DNA from: Mucilaginibacter paludis DSM 18603
GTDB taxonomy: Bacteria; Bacteroidota; Bacteroidia; Sphingobacteriales; Sphingobacteriaceae
Length of the DNA: 64,000 nt
Assembly (NCBI RefSeq): GCF_000166195.2
Contig: NZ_CM001403.1
Span: 2,374,432-2,438,431, forward strand
Direction: 5' to 3'
The position numbers and the translations under genes were made by a program. The notes under the pieces are model-generated. The model saw nothing but the letters and a program-made list of their open reading frames with translations, ran no database searches and had not been told where the DNA came from. Below are positions 35,312 to 44,040 of this stretch, one piece after another. Each line of letters begins with the position of its first letter. The first letter of the stretch is position 1.

Positions 35312-37438
35312 CTATTTTTTTGAAAACGTTTCATATAGCGTTACCCACTTTGCTTCTAATTCCTCAGACACCCCACCCATGACGCGATCGAACTGTTTAA
35401 TTACGCTTTTCGCTAACTCAACTTTCCAGCCTTTTTCCAACTCGATTTTATTTTTGCCAGCCCAAAGTTCAATTTGATCAACAATGGGTTCGTCTTTAAC
35501 ATAACTATCGTTAAAATAATTATCTGAACGGTATTTTCGATCAACAATATCAATGAGCTGCTGTACAGGCATCAAGTCTTCAATTTCAAATGCTTTTTCA
35601 TCTAAAAATGTGGCAACCTCCAATATTTTATCCTGCTGATCCTTGTACGTTGACGTTTTCAACTGTTTAGCATAGTCTTTTCCTACTTTATCAGAATCCA
35701 GTAATACAAAAGGCAGAACATTATCCCTGGATGATACGAGTTTGGTTACTGCCGCCATTCCCTTAACACCTCCGGTTGGGATAAAGACCACCTCTTTGCT
35801 GTTCAGGAACTTACCTTTACTCACTAGGTATCTCTTTATCATACTTAAATAAATTTGGTCACTTGGGCCTTCAACTAGTACAGCAAGGCAACCAAGCAGT
35901 AAAGTATCTGAAACCGTCAAACCTAATGCTGCATGAATTGGATAAATTGATTTTTCCGAGTCACTTTCATTATAGCGTAGATTGGCAGATACCTTTGTAC
36001 GTCCGGTACTTTTATCGACATAAACAGCCATTACATTCGCCAAGTTATCCATGTCAACTAAAAATGGTGAATGTGATGTATAGATCAACTGATTATCTTC
36101 GGAGAGCCTTTTAAAAAACGTTGCCAAATCATATTGTGCCAGCGGGTGAAGCGACAGCCCTGGTTCATCTAATAAAAGAATCGCATTCGTATGCTCTTGT
36201 TTAGTTTCAACAAGAAACACCAAAAAGAAACTAAAAAACCATTGCAGGCCACGGCTTCTTCCTTCCAGTTCTATCGGTTCCGGCCTTAACTCATCGGCTA
36301 CGTTTATTCTAAAATGACTACCATCGGCTTCAAAGGAAAAAATATAGTTGCCCTGCTGCCACCATTTTTTAAAGCTTTTTGTGAGTTCGCCGGCAGCTGA
36401 TCTTAACAGAACACCCCGTTCTTTTTTCTTTTCCGCCCAGTCGGTAACTTCTTCTGCTGACAAATTCTGCTCGACTGAACTTATCTCTCTATCGTAGGCA
36501 TCATGTTTTTTGATGATAGTTTTACGGTCGTTTCCGAGATCATAAATCTCCTGTGCAGAAAGGTTCACATATTGAAAGAGTACGTCTAATGTTCTAGCTT
36601 TGGCGCGGGCAGATTCAGTAAGATCGGTACGCTCCATATCTTCAATAACACGAGGTAGATAAATTTCGCTATCAAGGTTTCCGTAATCTGAGTAGTAAAC
36701 AAACTTTGGCAGTTTAGTTAATATATATTTCCGTGTTTCTTCAGTAGTGACGATTGCCTGACCATTAAATGAATTAATGATTTTCAAGATCGGCTTTAGC
36801 AAATGTGTGTTAAATAATTCAGGCAAATTTTGCTTCTTGCCAAATTCTCCAATCAAGCCATTTATTTTCTCTTTTATTGCCGTTACCTCAATTAAATTCA
36901 GGGTTCCTGATTCATTGTTCGGTAATAAGGAATTTAGCGCTTCAGTGATTTTTGTTTGTAAAAGTTCTGGCTCTTTGGTAAAGGCCTCAGAATTACTAAG
37001 TTTAACTTTAAAACCATCTATTAATGTTTTAACCCGGGACTCGTTGTAAGATTGTATTTTGGAATAGGGTAAGGAAATATAGTATAGGCCGTCAAATGCC
37101 CTTTTTACCAAGACAGTGCGGACTTGTTCTATGTCGCAACCACAATCAATGGCAACTTTACTACTAACAGTTTCATCAAGTTCAAAATCAGCCTCTATAA
37201 ATATGTCTTTTTCATGATTTCCGGCTTTAAAATTACTGTAAAGATGTCTAGGGTAATCTGATAAAGGTACTATCGGTTCGTTATTTGCGGGACGTAATTT
37301 CCATAAAGCAATTAGCAAATTAGTTTTTCCGGCTTCGTTAGTACCCACTAAACAGGTATTATCGCCTGCTGTGATCCAATCACTTTCTTCAATAGATCTG
37401 AAATTTATAACTTTATATCTAAGTAGTTTTGTTCCCAT
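35312..37438 (-). CDS. OLD-family ATPase/nuclease (AAA + TOPRIM)
   Basis: 708 aa. The ABC-type ATPase shows Walker A GTNEAGKTN (32-40, Lys38) in the N-terminal lobe, a long coiled insertion, a signature-like GRSRGLQWFFSFF and Walker B AILLLDEPGLSLHP near 422. The C-terminal TOPRIM nuclease domain starts at about 518 (VLVEGPSDQIYLSM), with the DxD pair in LLDSDKVG near 580. This is the OLD/GajA architecture: an ATP-controlled DNA nuclease. The catalytic acidic residues are present. It is first in a three-gene operon with the 77-aa and HNH genes. An antiphage role is the leading inference. Confidence 0.85.
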   Translation of the reverse strand: MGTKLLRYKVINFRSIEESDWITAGDNTCLVGTNEAGKTNLLIALWKLRPANNEPIVPLSDYPRHLYSNFKAGNHEKDIFIEADFELDETVSSKVAIDCGCDIEQVRTVLVKRAFDGLYYISLPYSKIQSYNESRVKTLIDGFKVKLSNSEAFTKEPELLQTKITEALNSLLPNNESGTLNLIEVTAIKEKINGLIGEFGKKQNLPELFNTHLLKPILKIINSFNGQAIVTTEETRKYILTKLPKFVYYSDYGNLDSEIYLPRVIEDMERTDLTESARAKARTLDVLFQYVNLSAQEIYDLGNDRKTIIKKHDAYDREISSVEQNLSAEEVTDWAEKKKERGVLLRSAAGELTKSFKKWWQQGNYIFSFEADGSHFRINVADELRPEPIELEGRSRGLQWFFSFFLVFLVETKQEHTNAILLLDEPGLSLHPLAQYDLATFFKRLSEDNQLIYTSHSPFLVDMDNLANVMAVYVDKSTGRTKVSANLRYNESDSEKSIYPIHAALGLTVSDTLLLGCLAVLVEGPSDQIYLSMIKRYLVSKGKFLNSKEVVFIPTGGVKGMAAVTKLVSSRDNVLPFVLLDSDKVGKDYAKQLKTSTYKDQQDKILEVATFLDEKAFEIEDLMPVQQLIDIVDRKYRSDNYFNDSYVKDEPIVDQIELWAGKNKIELEKGWKVELAKSVIKQFDRVMGGVSEELEAKWVTLYETFSKK

Positions 37439-37689
37439 AAGTTAAATATTTGATAATCAACATACAATACTTATACCATTCCCTATTATTATATATTTTA
37501 CTGACTTATTGACTGATGTACAATAATTCCTTGTCATTTAGTGTTCTAGCTACACTAAGAGTAAACAAGCCAACAAATTATATCACTTGGCGTATTATAA
37601 TTGATCTAGAAACCTTAATGCCCGGCAGGGCCGCGCGGAAATTTCAGCCTTTTGTGCCCTAATTAACCGTGGTAATTGATAGGAAATTG

Positions 37690-37711
37690 TAGCCCCCATA
37701 GTCGGGGGCTA
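37690..37711 (-). terminator. terminator after the 124-aa gene
   Basis: An 8-bp perfect stem (TAGCCCCC / GGGGGCTA) with a 6-nt loop, 6 bp beyond the stop of the gene at 37717. Pyrimidine-rich sequence follows on the reverse strand. The remainder of 37439-37689 shows no supported gene. Confidence 0.6.
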
Positions 37712-37716
37712 TTTGT

Positions 37717-38091
37717 TTAAGGGAGGATAAACAAGGCGATTGCCTGTTTAAATTTAACGGGGCAATCTTTCTGCCTGCTGTAAAGGTCAAAACAATTATT
37801 GGTATAGATCGCTAAATAGCCGTCAAACAACTGCTCGGAAAAGAGTTTACCATTTGTTACTAATTTGCCGTTATAGAACTTCGTTTTCTTTACCACTTCC
37901 TCGGCAAGTTGTAACCAAAAATCAAAGGTGAACGGCTGGCTACCCCAGTTTTTGGATAACTCGTCTTTATGGTCGATGGTGTTTTGTGCGTGGGCTTTTG
38001 CAAATGCAATAAAGCCCTTAACCGCACTGGGAAATAGCTGGTGCAATGTCCGTGCTTTTTCTACATTATTATACTGGCTGATAGATTTCAT
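37717..38091 (-). CDS. hypothetical protein of a plasmid/ICE-type cluster
   Basis: 124 aa from ATG 38091 (MKSISQYNNVEKARTLHQLF); four extra residues are possible from 38103. It is rich in aromatic and basic residues (FTFDFWLQLAEEVVKKTKFY), with no membrane helix and no domain I recognise. It lies 48 bp downstream of the DUF932 gene on the same strand and has its own terminator. The context suggests a plasmid or ICE maintenance gene. Confidence 0.55.
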   Translation of the reverse strand: MKSISQYNNVEKARTLHQLFPSAVKGFIAFAKAHAQNTIDHKDELSKNWGSQPFTFDFWLQLAEEVVKKTKFYNGKLVTNGKLFSEQLFDGYLAIYTNNCFDLYSRQKDCPVKFKQAIALFILP

Positions 38092-38112
38092 AATAATAAG
38101 CATAAAATAAAT

Positions 38113-38135
38113 ACAGGGGGATAAAATCCCCCTGT
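38113..38135 (-). terminator. terminator after the DUF932 gene
   Basis: Arms ACAGGGGGAT and ATCCCCCTGT with a 3-nt loop, followed on the reverse strand by a T-rich tail. It lies 4 bp after the DUF932 stop codon and before the next gene. Confidence 0.7.
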
Positions 38136-38139
38136 GGAA

Positions 38140-39210
38140 TTAGTTGAATAATAAAGCGGATGAACCGTGTTGCGTGAACTTGTGGCAAAGGTCAAAAGCC
38201 GATTGACTGCGTTGCAAGCCTGTACCGTACATGATGGATTTTAACTTGGCTTCATCACTTTTAAAGTTGCGGACGTTTTGAAAATATCCTGTTACTGCGT
38301 TGTATGCGCCAAAAAGAGTTCCTTTGGTGGTTTCCTCCAGTTGGGTTGGGCTAATCATCGCGTATTGAAAAACATCGTCTACCAAGTTGTTAAAATGGGT
38401 AGACAATTCGTCATCTGAGCCTTTCTGTACATTGGCTAAAACTTCTTTACTCGGTGCCATTGCCAACTGTATCAGTTTTTTAACTTCTCTGTCTGTTATC
38501 CTTACTCTTGACCAGCGGTTATAAATCGCTTCCAGTTCTTCCGATAAACTATTAGAGATACCCATCATTTTATGCGCTTCCTTTAATTTATCGGTGGCAC
38601 TCGCCGTGTGGCGTATCTTAATGCAGTTAACTTGGTTGGCTAATGCTGCGTTCAGCGTATTGCGACATACTACACGAATAGGCGTAAAAGCAATCTGAAT
38701 ACTGCCTAAACCATCGTGTGAAGTAGTCAGGAATAAATAGCGCTCAATGCAATCATTACGCCCGACACGGATATAATCAGGCAATTTAGCGGTTATAAAA
38801 ATCCGTGAGCCGTTGGCTAACGCCCCTGCGGTTTCATATAAAATGCCTTCCTTGCCACCTACAATGGCATCAAAAAATGTAAAGGCATCAACATTCTGTA
38901 CGATTTCATAGTCCTTGCCGACCACGCCCAAAACTTGGTCAGTATCGGTTCGTACGGTTGCGTAATGATTAGGTACATCAATACGCCATTCCATTACTAC
39001 ATCATTATCCTCGGTGTTCTCGTCGGTATCATCACCATAGGTAAACAGGTTGCGTTTTTCAACGGTGTAATCTAAACCCGCATATTTTATCGCCTCTGCG
39101 CTTGTTGGGTAGTCTGTTATGACTTGGCCCAGCCCATGCCATGCTTTTTCCTTAACTGAAAAAAAGCTGTGTTTACCTGTCTGTTCATTGAAATTAATAT
39201 CGTGTGCCAT
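38140..39210 (-). CDS. DUF932 phage/plasmid-like protein
   Basis: 356 aa. It matches the DUF932 family (TIGR03299-type phage/plasmid proteins): N-terminal WHGLGQVITDYPTSAEAIKY, DNDVVMEWRIDVPNHYATVR, VGKDYEIVQNVDAF and the core TTSHDGLGSIQIAFTPIRVV then CRNTLNAAL. These proteins are found on plasmids, ICEs and phages; the biochemical role is not established. Length is normal for the family. Together with the small genes at 39215-39514 it forms the plasmid-type part of the island. Confidence 0.85.
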   Translation of the reverse strand: MAHDINFNEQTGKHSFFSVKEKAWHGLGQVITDYPTSAEAIKYAGLDYTVEKRNLFTYGDDTDENTEDNDVVMEWRIDVPNHYATVRTDTDQVLGVVGKDYEIVQNVDAFTFFDAIVGGKEGILYETAGALANGSRIFITAKLPDYIRVGRNDCIERYLFLTTSHDGLGSIQIAFTPIRVVCRNTLNAALANQVNCIKIRHTASATDKLKEAHKMMGISNSLSEELEAIYNRWSRVRITDREVKKLIQLAMAPSKEVLANVQKGSDDELSTHFNNLVDDVFQYAMISPTQLEETTKGTLFGAYNAVTGYFQNVRNFKSDEAKLKSIMYGTGLQRSQSAFDLCHKFTQHGSSALLFN

Positions 39211-39214
39211 GCTT

Positions 39215-39382
39215 TTAAGATTTTAGTTTATAGTCCATAAATTTTAGTTCGTGTATTTTCACCTTTCGGGTGTTGCTAATAGTACAAGTGGCCTTTTGTT
39301 GTATCTCGGTAATCGCCTCGTGTACATTTTTATGCTTGGTCTGTATGGTCGCCTTGACCAGTAAGAAAATGGTATCGTACAT
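39215..39382 (-). CDS. 55-aa hypothetical protein
   Basis: Reads MYDTIFLLVKATIQTKHKNV then HEAITEIQQKATCTISNTRK and ends MDYKLKS. It starts 3 bp after the 42-aa gene's stop and stops 4 bp before the DUF932 start, so the three are likely one operon. Soluble and basic. No family recognised; the tight packing is the main support. Confidence 0.55.
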   Translation of the reverse strand: MYDTIFLLVKATIQTKHKNVHEAITEIQQKATCTISNTRKVKIHELKFMDYKLKS

Positions 39383-39385
39383 ATC

Positions 39386-39514
39386 TTATGAATGATAATT
39401 ATTTGTAAACTGTGCCAGCTCCATTTGAAATGATGCCGGGTTTTCTATCGCCAATTGCGCTGCATAACCCTCCCAATAGATTTGGTTTGTTAACTCGATG
39501 AATAGTTGATACAT
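39386..39514 (-). CDS. 42-aa hypothetical protein
   Basis: Reads MYQLFIELTNQIYWEGYAAQ then LAIENPASFQMELAQFTNNY. It lies between the terminator at 39547-39581 and the 55-aa gene, with only 3 bp to the latter. The pattern of amphipathic residues looks like genuine coding sequence. Function unknown. Confidence 0.5.
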   Translation of the reverse strand: MYQLFIELTNQIYWEGYAAQLAIENPASFQMELAQFTNNYHS

Positions 39515-39546
39515 TTGGTTAATTAGAATTTGAAAAAAGTTTTAAT

Positions 39547-39581
39547 AACGCCCCCTTTGGAGTTTTGGGAAAGGGGGCGTT
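39547..39581 (-). terminator. terminator after the 183-aa gene
   Basis: Long stem AACGCCCCCTTT / AAAGGGGGCGTT with an 11-nt loop, followed on the reverse strand by TTATTAAAACTTTTTT. It lies 11 bp beyond the stop of the gene at 39593 and separates it from the small genes. Confidence 0.8.
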
Positions 39582-39592
39582 TCTGATTTCAG

Positions 39593-40144
39593 CTATTGCG
39601 GAATGACAATACCCGCTTCGATTTCGGCTAATTTTTCAATGCACATATTGTTCACCAACTGCGCTACCGTCCAGATGATCGTCGGGTTCTTGGTCTCAAA
39701 TTTCCTGCGGTTATCATCTTCGATGGTTAGTACACAACCGTTATAATAATTGGTATCGGTCGTATCTGCCTCGTCTCGCAACTCGATTTCAAAATCATCC
39801 AAATTTTTAATAGTGTCCTGTAGCTTTGTACGCTGTTTCGCCTTGCGGTGCATTTCTTCGATAAATTTCAGCGTACCCTCTAAATTCAGCACGATTTTTT
39901 TTGGCTCTTCCTTTACCTGCTCTGCCTTAACTTCGGCTTTCGGTGCCTCCGCTTTCGGCGGTTCAGGCTGTTGCGATGTGGTCGCTGGTACTTTGTCCGC
40001 TTCTTTTTTAACTTCCTCCATGACAGGTTCGGCTTTTGATACCGCATTTACCGGATTACCCGCTACAAACTTTGCCACCTTGTCCGCTTTAACGGGGTTA
40101 ACTGCTGCAACTCCGCTGTTGTTGTTTTTTACATTCGTTTCCAT
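39593..40144 (-). CDS. 183-aa ICE/plasmid-associated protein (Ala/Lys/Glu-rich N-terminus)
   Basis: The first about 85 residues are low-complexity, rich in Ala, Lys, Pro and Glu (PEPPKAEAPKAEVKAEQVKE). The C-terminal about 95 residues are compact (LEGTLKFIEEMHRKAKQRTK, then YYNGCVLTIEDDNRRKFETK). This resembles conserved proteins near PRTRC-type or conjugative loci in Bacteroidota, but I cannot name the family firmly. It has its own terminator. It may bind DNA or act in element maintenance. Confidence 0.5.
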   Translation of the reverse strand: METNVKNNNSGVAAVNPVKADKVAKFVAGNPVNAVSKAEPVMEEVKKEADKVPATTSQQPEPPKAEAPKAEVKAEQVKEEPKKIVLNLEGTLKFIEEMHRKAKQRTKLQDTIKNLDDFEIELRDEADTTDTNYYNGCVLTIEDDNRRKFETKNPTIIWTVAQLVNNMCIEKLAEIEAGIVIPQ

Positions 40145-40609
40145 TTTTAATAGAATTTTAGTTGTACACCCTGCGTACTACCTTTCGGCAGGAGCCATTT
40201 CTGGCTTTTTGTTAAGCAACCTCACCTGATTAGCAGGGTGAACAGACAAGGCTTTGCGAAAAAAAATACTACCCGGAGCGCAGCGGAGGTGTGGAGATTT
40301 TTTTTCAGCAAACCCGAAGGGCCTGGCCTTGGCTGGGCGCACTGCGATTCAGAAATTTGCTACACAAACAGCCTAATACCAATTTTATCAAGCCTAATAA
40401 ATCCTATAAAGTGTCAGGAAAAAAGTTCGCCCGGTTTTGGGTGATGCGAATGCGATGCCCAAAATGGGCGATCTTTTAAAATGCAGGGAAGCTGCTGAAT
40501 GGAGGAACGGAATGAAGCTGCTGGAACTGCTGGCTTGATTTCACTTTTAAAAGCTGATGTAAAATTTAAGACCTAAAACTTCGTAATTTTAACCGCTACT
40601 AAACCCACA
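40145..40609. other. gene-free region with an imperfect inverted repeat
   Basis: No supported gene in 465 bp. It holds an imperfect inverted repeat at 40428-40470 (CGCCCGGTTTTGGG and CCCAAAATGGGCG around 16 nt), plus GC-rich patches with GGAGCGCAGCGGAGG near 40276. It separates the reverse-strand DUF932 cluster from the forward caspase gene, so promoters for both should lie here. An origin of transfer is possible but no relaxase gene is adjacent. Confidence 0.35.
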
Positions 40610-42091
40610 TTGATGAGTAAAATGACTGCTTTGGCGCTAATCGTAGGTAACGCCAATTATCCTGGAAGGTATAAATTGAATAATGCTGTAAACGACGCTA
40701 AGGACATAGCCGCTAAGTTGATGAAACTTGGATTTGCGGTAAAAAGGGTGACAGATTGCACTATAGAAACTTTTGAAAGGAACGTAAGTGAATACGGAGA
40801 AGAGTTAAAAGGATATGATGTTGGTCTATTTTATTTTTCTGGTCATGGATTACAAAGCAAGGGAAAGAATTATCTAACTGCGATTGATACAAATTTCAAT
40901 GATGAAGCATCCGTGCATCGGACGGCCTATTACTTGGGTGAGGTAATCGAATATATGCAGGTAGCCCAAACTAAGATCAATATAATCATATTAGATGCGT
41001 GCCGGGATAATCCTTTAGCTGATAAATATAGAAGTATTGGTTCAGAAGGGCTTGCGCCTATACACGCGCCAAAGGGAACAATCATTGCATTTTCAACCTC
41101 TCCTGGTGAAAAAGCTAAAGATTCGGGATCAGGAAATAACAGTATTTATACTGGCGCATTACTTAACCATATTGAGGATGCCAATATTCCATTAGAAGAA
41201 TTTTTTAAACGTGTCAGGACTAGTGTTTTCGACCTGTCAGATGGAAAACAAACAAGCTGGGAACACACCTCCCTTATCGGTAATTTCTTTTTCAACTCTG
41301 GCCAATTGATCCATTCACCGGATTTACCATATCGTGATGATTGTATCTCAGATAAGGATTTCATTTCTTCTGGCAGTGCTGTAGACAACATTATTACGGA
41401 GATGAAATCTCATGACTGGTATAAGCAAAAGGCTGCCATTGCTAAACTAAATCAACTTTCACCGGCTACAATCGACGATAGTTCCAAATTTTTAGTTGGA
41501 AGAAATATACTACAAGTTGCAGACGGAACAGAGAGAAGTGCTTTGTGGATCATTAATAATCTTGATACATGGGTGTCAAAATACAGCGTAAATGGGGAAA
41601 ACCATGTTTTGAATGGCATACTTTATGAAATATATTTTAATCCAGAGGGTGTATTTCGAAACGGTAATTATAAGAGTGACCTATTAGAAGCAGTTTGCAA
41701 ATTGCAAACCAATAAAAGTTATATAAAATCATTTGAATTTATAAAAAACCAACTGTCGCCCTTTCAAGACTATATATTTTATATACCGGGGATCTCACCA
41801 AAAGCGTGTGCCATCGAAATTAAAGGAGAAGAGGAGATTTTTTTAGCTTCAGGAAAAGAAAGGAAAGCTTTTAAAGTAAAGTCGATAAAACACGAAAACG
41901 TTGAATTGATGGAGCCATATAAGGATGATGAGTGGAACGTGGCTATGGTTTCAAAAGATGAGTTTATGACGACCCTTTGCAAGCAATTATGTGTGCCAAA
42001 AAGCATGCTAAGGGTAAGCTGTAATAAAGACCTTAAAGATTTTAATAAAATTTATATACCCGACAGCTTCAAGTTATATCGACAAGATTAG
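40610..42091 (+). CDS. caspase-like (peptidase C14) protein
   Basis: 493 aa. The N-terminal about 230 residues form a caspase/metacaspase domain: ALALIVGNANYPGRYKLNNA, catalytic His79 in FYFSGHGLQSKG and catalytic Cys131 in IIILDACRDNP. Both residues of the dyad are present. The C-terminal about 260 residues have no recognised domain and may be a sensor or effector-binding region. No signal peptide. Such proteases are common executioners in bacterial conflict systems, where they are fused to or activated by a sensor. It is followed 146 bp later by a lipoprotein gene. Confidence 0.82.
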   Translation: MMSKMTALALIVGNANYPGRYKLNNAVNDAKDIAAKLMKLGFAVKRVTDCTIETFERNVSEYGEELKGYDVGLFYFSGHGLQSKGKNYLTAIDTNFNDEASVHRTAYYLGEVIEYMQVAQTKINIIILDACRDNPLADKYRSIGSEGLAPIHAPKGTIIAFSTSPGEKAKDSGSGNNSIYTGALLNHIEDANIPLEEFFKRVRTSVFDLSDGKQTSWEHTSLIGNFFFNSGQLIHSPDLPYRDDCISDKDFISSGSAVDNIITEMKSHDWYKQKAAIAKLNQLSPATIDDSSKFLVGRNILQVADGTERSALWIINNLDTWVSKYSVNGENHVLNGILYEIYFNPEGVFRNGNYKSDLLEAVCKLQTNKSYIKSFEFIKNQLSPFQDYIFYIPGISPKACAIEIKGEEEIFLASGKERKAFKVKSIKHENVELMEPYKDDEWNVAMVSKDEFMTTLCKQLCVPKSMLRVSCNKDLKDFNKIYIPDSFKLYRQD

Positions 42092-42237
42092 TGATCTACC
42101 AGTATGTTTTCATATTACCTTGCCGAGAGTATGTTAGGTGTATCTGCGACTGGGAGATCGGGATTGATTTTTGTTTCGACTAAGTTTGTCACTATCTAAC
42201 CAATTATTATAAAAGAATGTTGCTGTATATTTAACCA

Positions 42238-42972
42238 ATGAAACTAAACCTATCTCCTTTACTGCTACTCAGCCTTATTTTGTTACTTGTAACGGGCTGT
42301 GGAAGTCCAGAAAAAAAGAACAAAGTATCTGTAGCCGATACAGTAGTCAAAGCCAATGTTGCCAAACCTAAAAACTACGCCGTCGTAAGCGCGGATAAAC
42401 TGGAAACATCAGGTAAAGCGCAAATCAAGGTAATGGCTTATTTACCCTCCGGTTTTAAAGATAAAAATGAACTTGAATTGACTTTAAATAATATTTATAA
42501 TACCTACCGACATGAAGGCGGTTACACCAATTTTAGTGAACCGACTGTTGTGGCTGTCTACCTCTTTGAAACAGAAAAACTGGCAAAGACCGACCCGTCC
42601 GCATGGTTGGGCATGTTGATGAAAGGCCCAAGCGATACGAATCCATACCTTTCTTTTAACGATTTCAAAGTTAATGCCTCCTTGGGTTTAAAGGATAAAG
42701 TATTATCTAAAGATGAAATCCAGCTTGCGAAAATTAAAAAGCTACTGGCTTCAAGAGGCGTGGATATGTGTGACCTTAACAAGACTGTCAACGATATTGA
42801 ACTTAACAGTATTCACGCAGCAGATAAGCTGTATCCCGATTATGGAACTGAACATGATGTCTATTCCGATAAGTTAATCAATAAGGAATGGAAGAAATTG
42901 GAAAGAAAATACCGGCTGACTAAAGATGAAATTGATAAGGCTTGCATGTTTGCAACTGTCTATTGTAAATAA
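42238..42972 (+). CDS. lipoprotein of unknown function
   Basis: 244 aa with a signal peptide and lipobox (LLLVTGC, then GSPEKKNKV). The middle part (IKVMAYLPSGFKDKNELELT, then VAVYLFETEKLAKTDPSAWL) is a mixed alpha/beta domain that I do not recognise. Two Cys near the C-terminus (CMFATVYC) may form a disulfide. Co-oriented with the caspase gene but separated by 146 bp, so a functional link is uncertain. Confidence 0.65.
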   Translation: MKLNLSPLLLLSLILLLVTGCGSPEKKNKVSVADTVVKANVAKPKNYAVVSADKLETSGKAQIKVMAYLPSGFKDKNELELTLNNIYNTYRHEGGYTNFSEPTVVAVYLFETEKLAKTDPSAWLGMLMKGPSDTNPYLSFNDFKVNASLGLKDKVLSKDEIQLAKIKKLLASRGVDMCDLNKTVNDIELNSIHAADKLYPDYGTEHDVYSDKLINKEWKKLERKYRLTKDEIDKACMFATVYCK

Positions 42973-43050
42973 CGCAACCTTTACTTTAACACGATCTAAT
43001 ACTGAAGATCGTTGCTTAAAAATGTAATACCCATTTAGCCAGTATTAAGG

Positions 43051-44040
43051 TTATTTAAGCATGTGTTTGGGGAATTTGGAATCAATAAACCGCATACACA
43101 GATCACCGTCTTCATGACAGGAAACCGTTAAGTCGCCATTTTTATCCGCAATAAAAATTCTGATATCCCCATTAACAAAATCGTCAATGTTAATCGGGTT
43201 TTTAGCGAAAGGGTTTACGAAAAGCCGCAGGCCATCGGTAAGTGTCTCTTTATATTCTGATATATTGGCCTGTATTTTTAAAATTTCATAGTTGTTTTTA
43301 ATGCGAATGGCATGGCAGGTAATGTCACCAGTATCGTCGCCAAGCACCCTTGCCTTTCCAAACGTCGCCAGTGAACTATACAAAACGGCGCTTATATCTT
43401 GAAAAGCATTTGATCTGAATAGCCCCAAATCGACAGTGCTATCGTTGCTTTTGGTTAGGGATTTCTGCTCCAGGACATCGTACAGCAACCATTGCAATGG
43501 TACGTCTCCATGCAGGTTAAAATCTTGCCGGCTAAAATTGGATATAGCAATAATATAAGGTCTGTCTTTTACATGATTAAGCTGGGCATAGTTGGTTCTA
43601 TATTTATTGACCTTAGCTGAAAACGCGTTGGATAATCGTATAGCAGAGTGTTTAAATACATCAAAACTGTTGCCTTCGGTAATTCCGGGGATTGTTTTTT
43701 CCCATTCAGGAACATCATCATGCGCATGGTTTGCACTGATCGCCTCTATGATTAGGTTTCGATTTTTAATAACAAAATCAGGCGAGGCGAACGAAAAATC
43801 AACATCCAGTTTAAAATGCTTCATTACAGCATACAGATACAACTCCCAAAAGCTTGAATTGTAAGTGGTTTGAAATTCCTTAATAAACTTTCCATCCCTA
43901 TCAACAAATCCATTCGCCCAATCAGAAATAACTTTCCTCACGCCCAAAGCGTGGGGTGCAACCGTCATAACAAAATTGTGATGAAGTTTATTCTGTTCGA
44001 CCATTGGTGTAAAAAGATCCATATTCCGTGAGTAGGTCAA
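43051..44040 (-). CDS. PD-(D/E)XK-like protein, partner 1
   Basis: 329 aa. The core suggests a restriction-endonuclease-like fold: Glu66 (NSSFWELYLY), Asp88 (FASPDFVI) and Glu99 (LIIEAISAN). The Lys expected two residues after Glu99 is absent (EAI), so activity would need a migrated residue. The rest contains LRLFVNPFAKNPI and ends KFPKHMLK. Its start overlaps the stop of the upstream gene at 44037-45020 by 4 nt, so the two are coupled and probably act together. Confidence 0.5.
   Translation of the reverse strand: MTYSRNMDLFTPMVEQNKLHHNFVMTVAPHALGVRKVISDWANGFVDRDGKFIKEFQTTYNSSFWELYLYAVMKHFKLDVDFSFASPDFVIKNRNLIIEAISANHAHDDVPEWEKTIPGITEGNSFDVFKHSAIRLSNAFSAKVNKYRTNYAQLNHVKDRPYIIAISNFSRQDFNLHGDVPLQWLLYDVLEQKSLTKSNDSTVDLGLFRSNAFQDISAVLYSSLATFGKARVLGDDTGDITCHAIRIKNNYEILKIQANISEYKETLTDGLRLFVNPFAKNPINIDDFVNGDIRIFIADKNGDLTVSCHEDGDLCMRFIDSKFPKHMLK

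Noticed and set aside
34181..37438. Canonical Gabija or Septu system
   Set aside because: There is no GajB-like helicase, and the ATPase has a TOPRIM domain that PtuA lacks. The operon is left as a candidate of its own.
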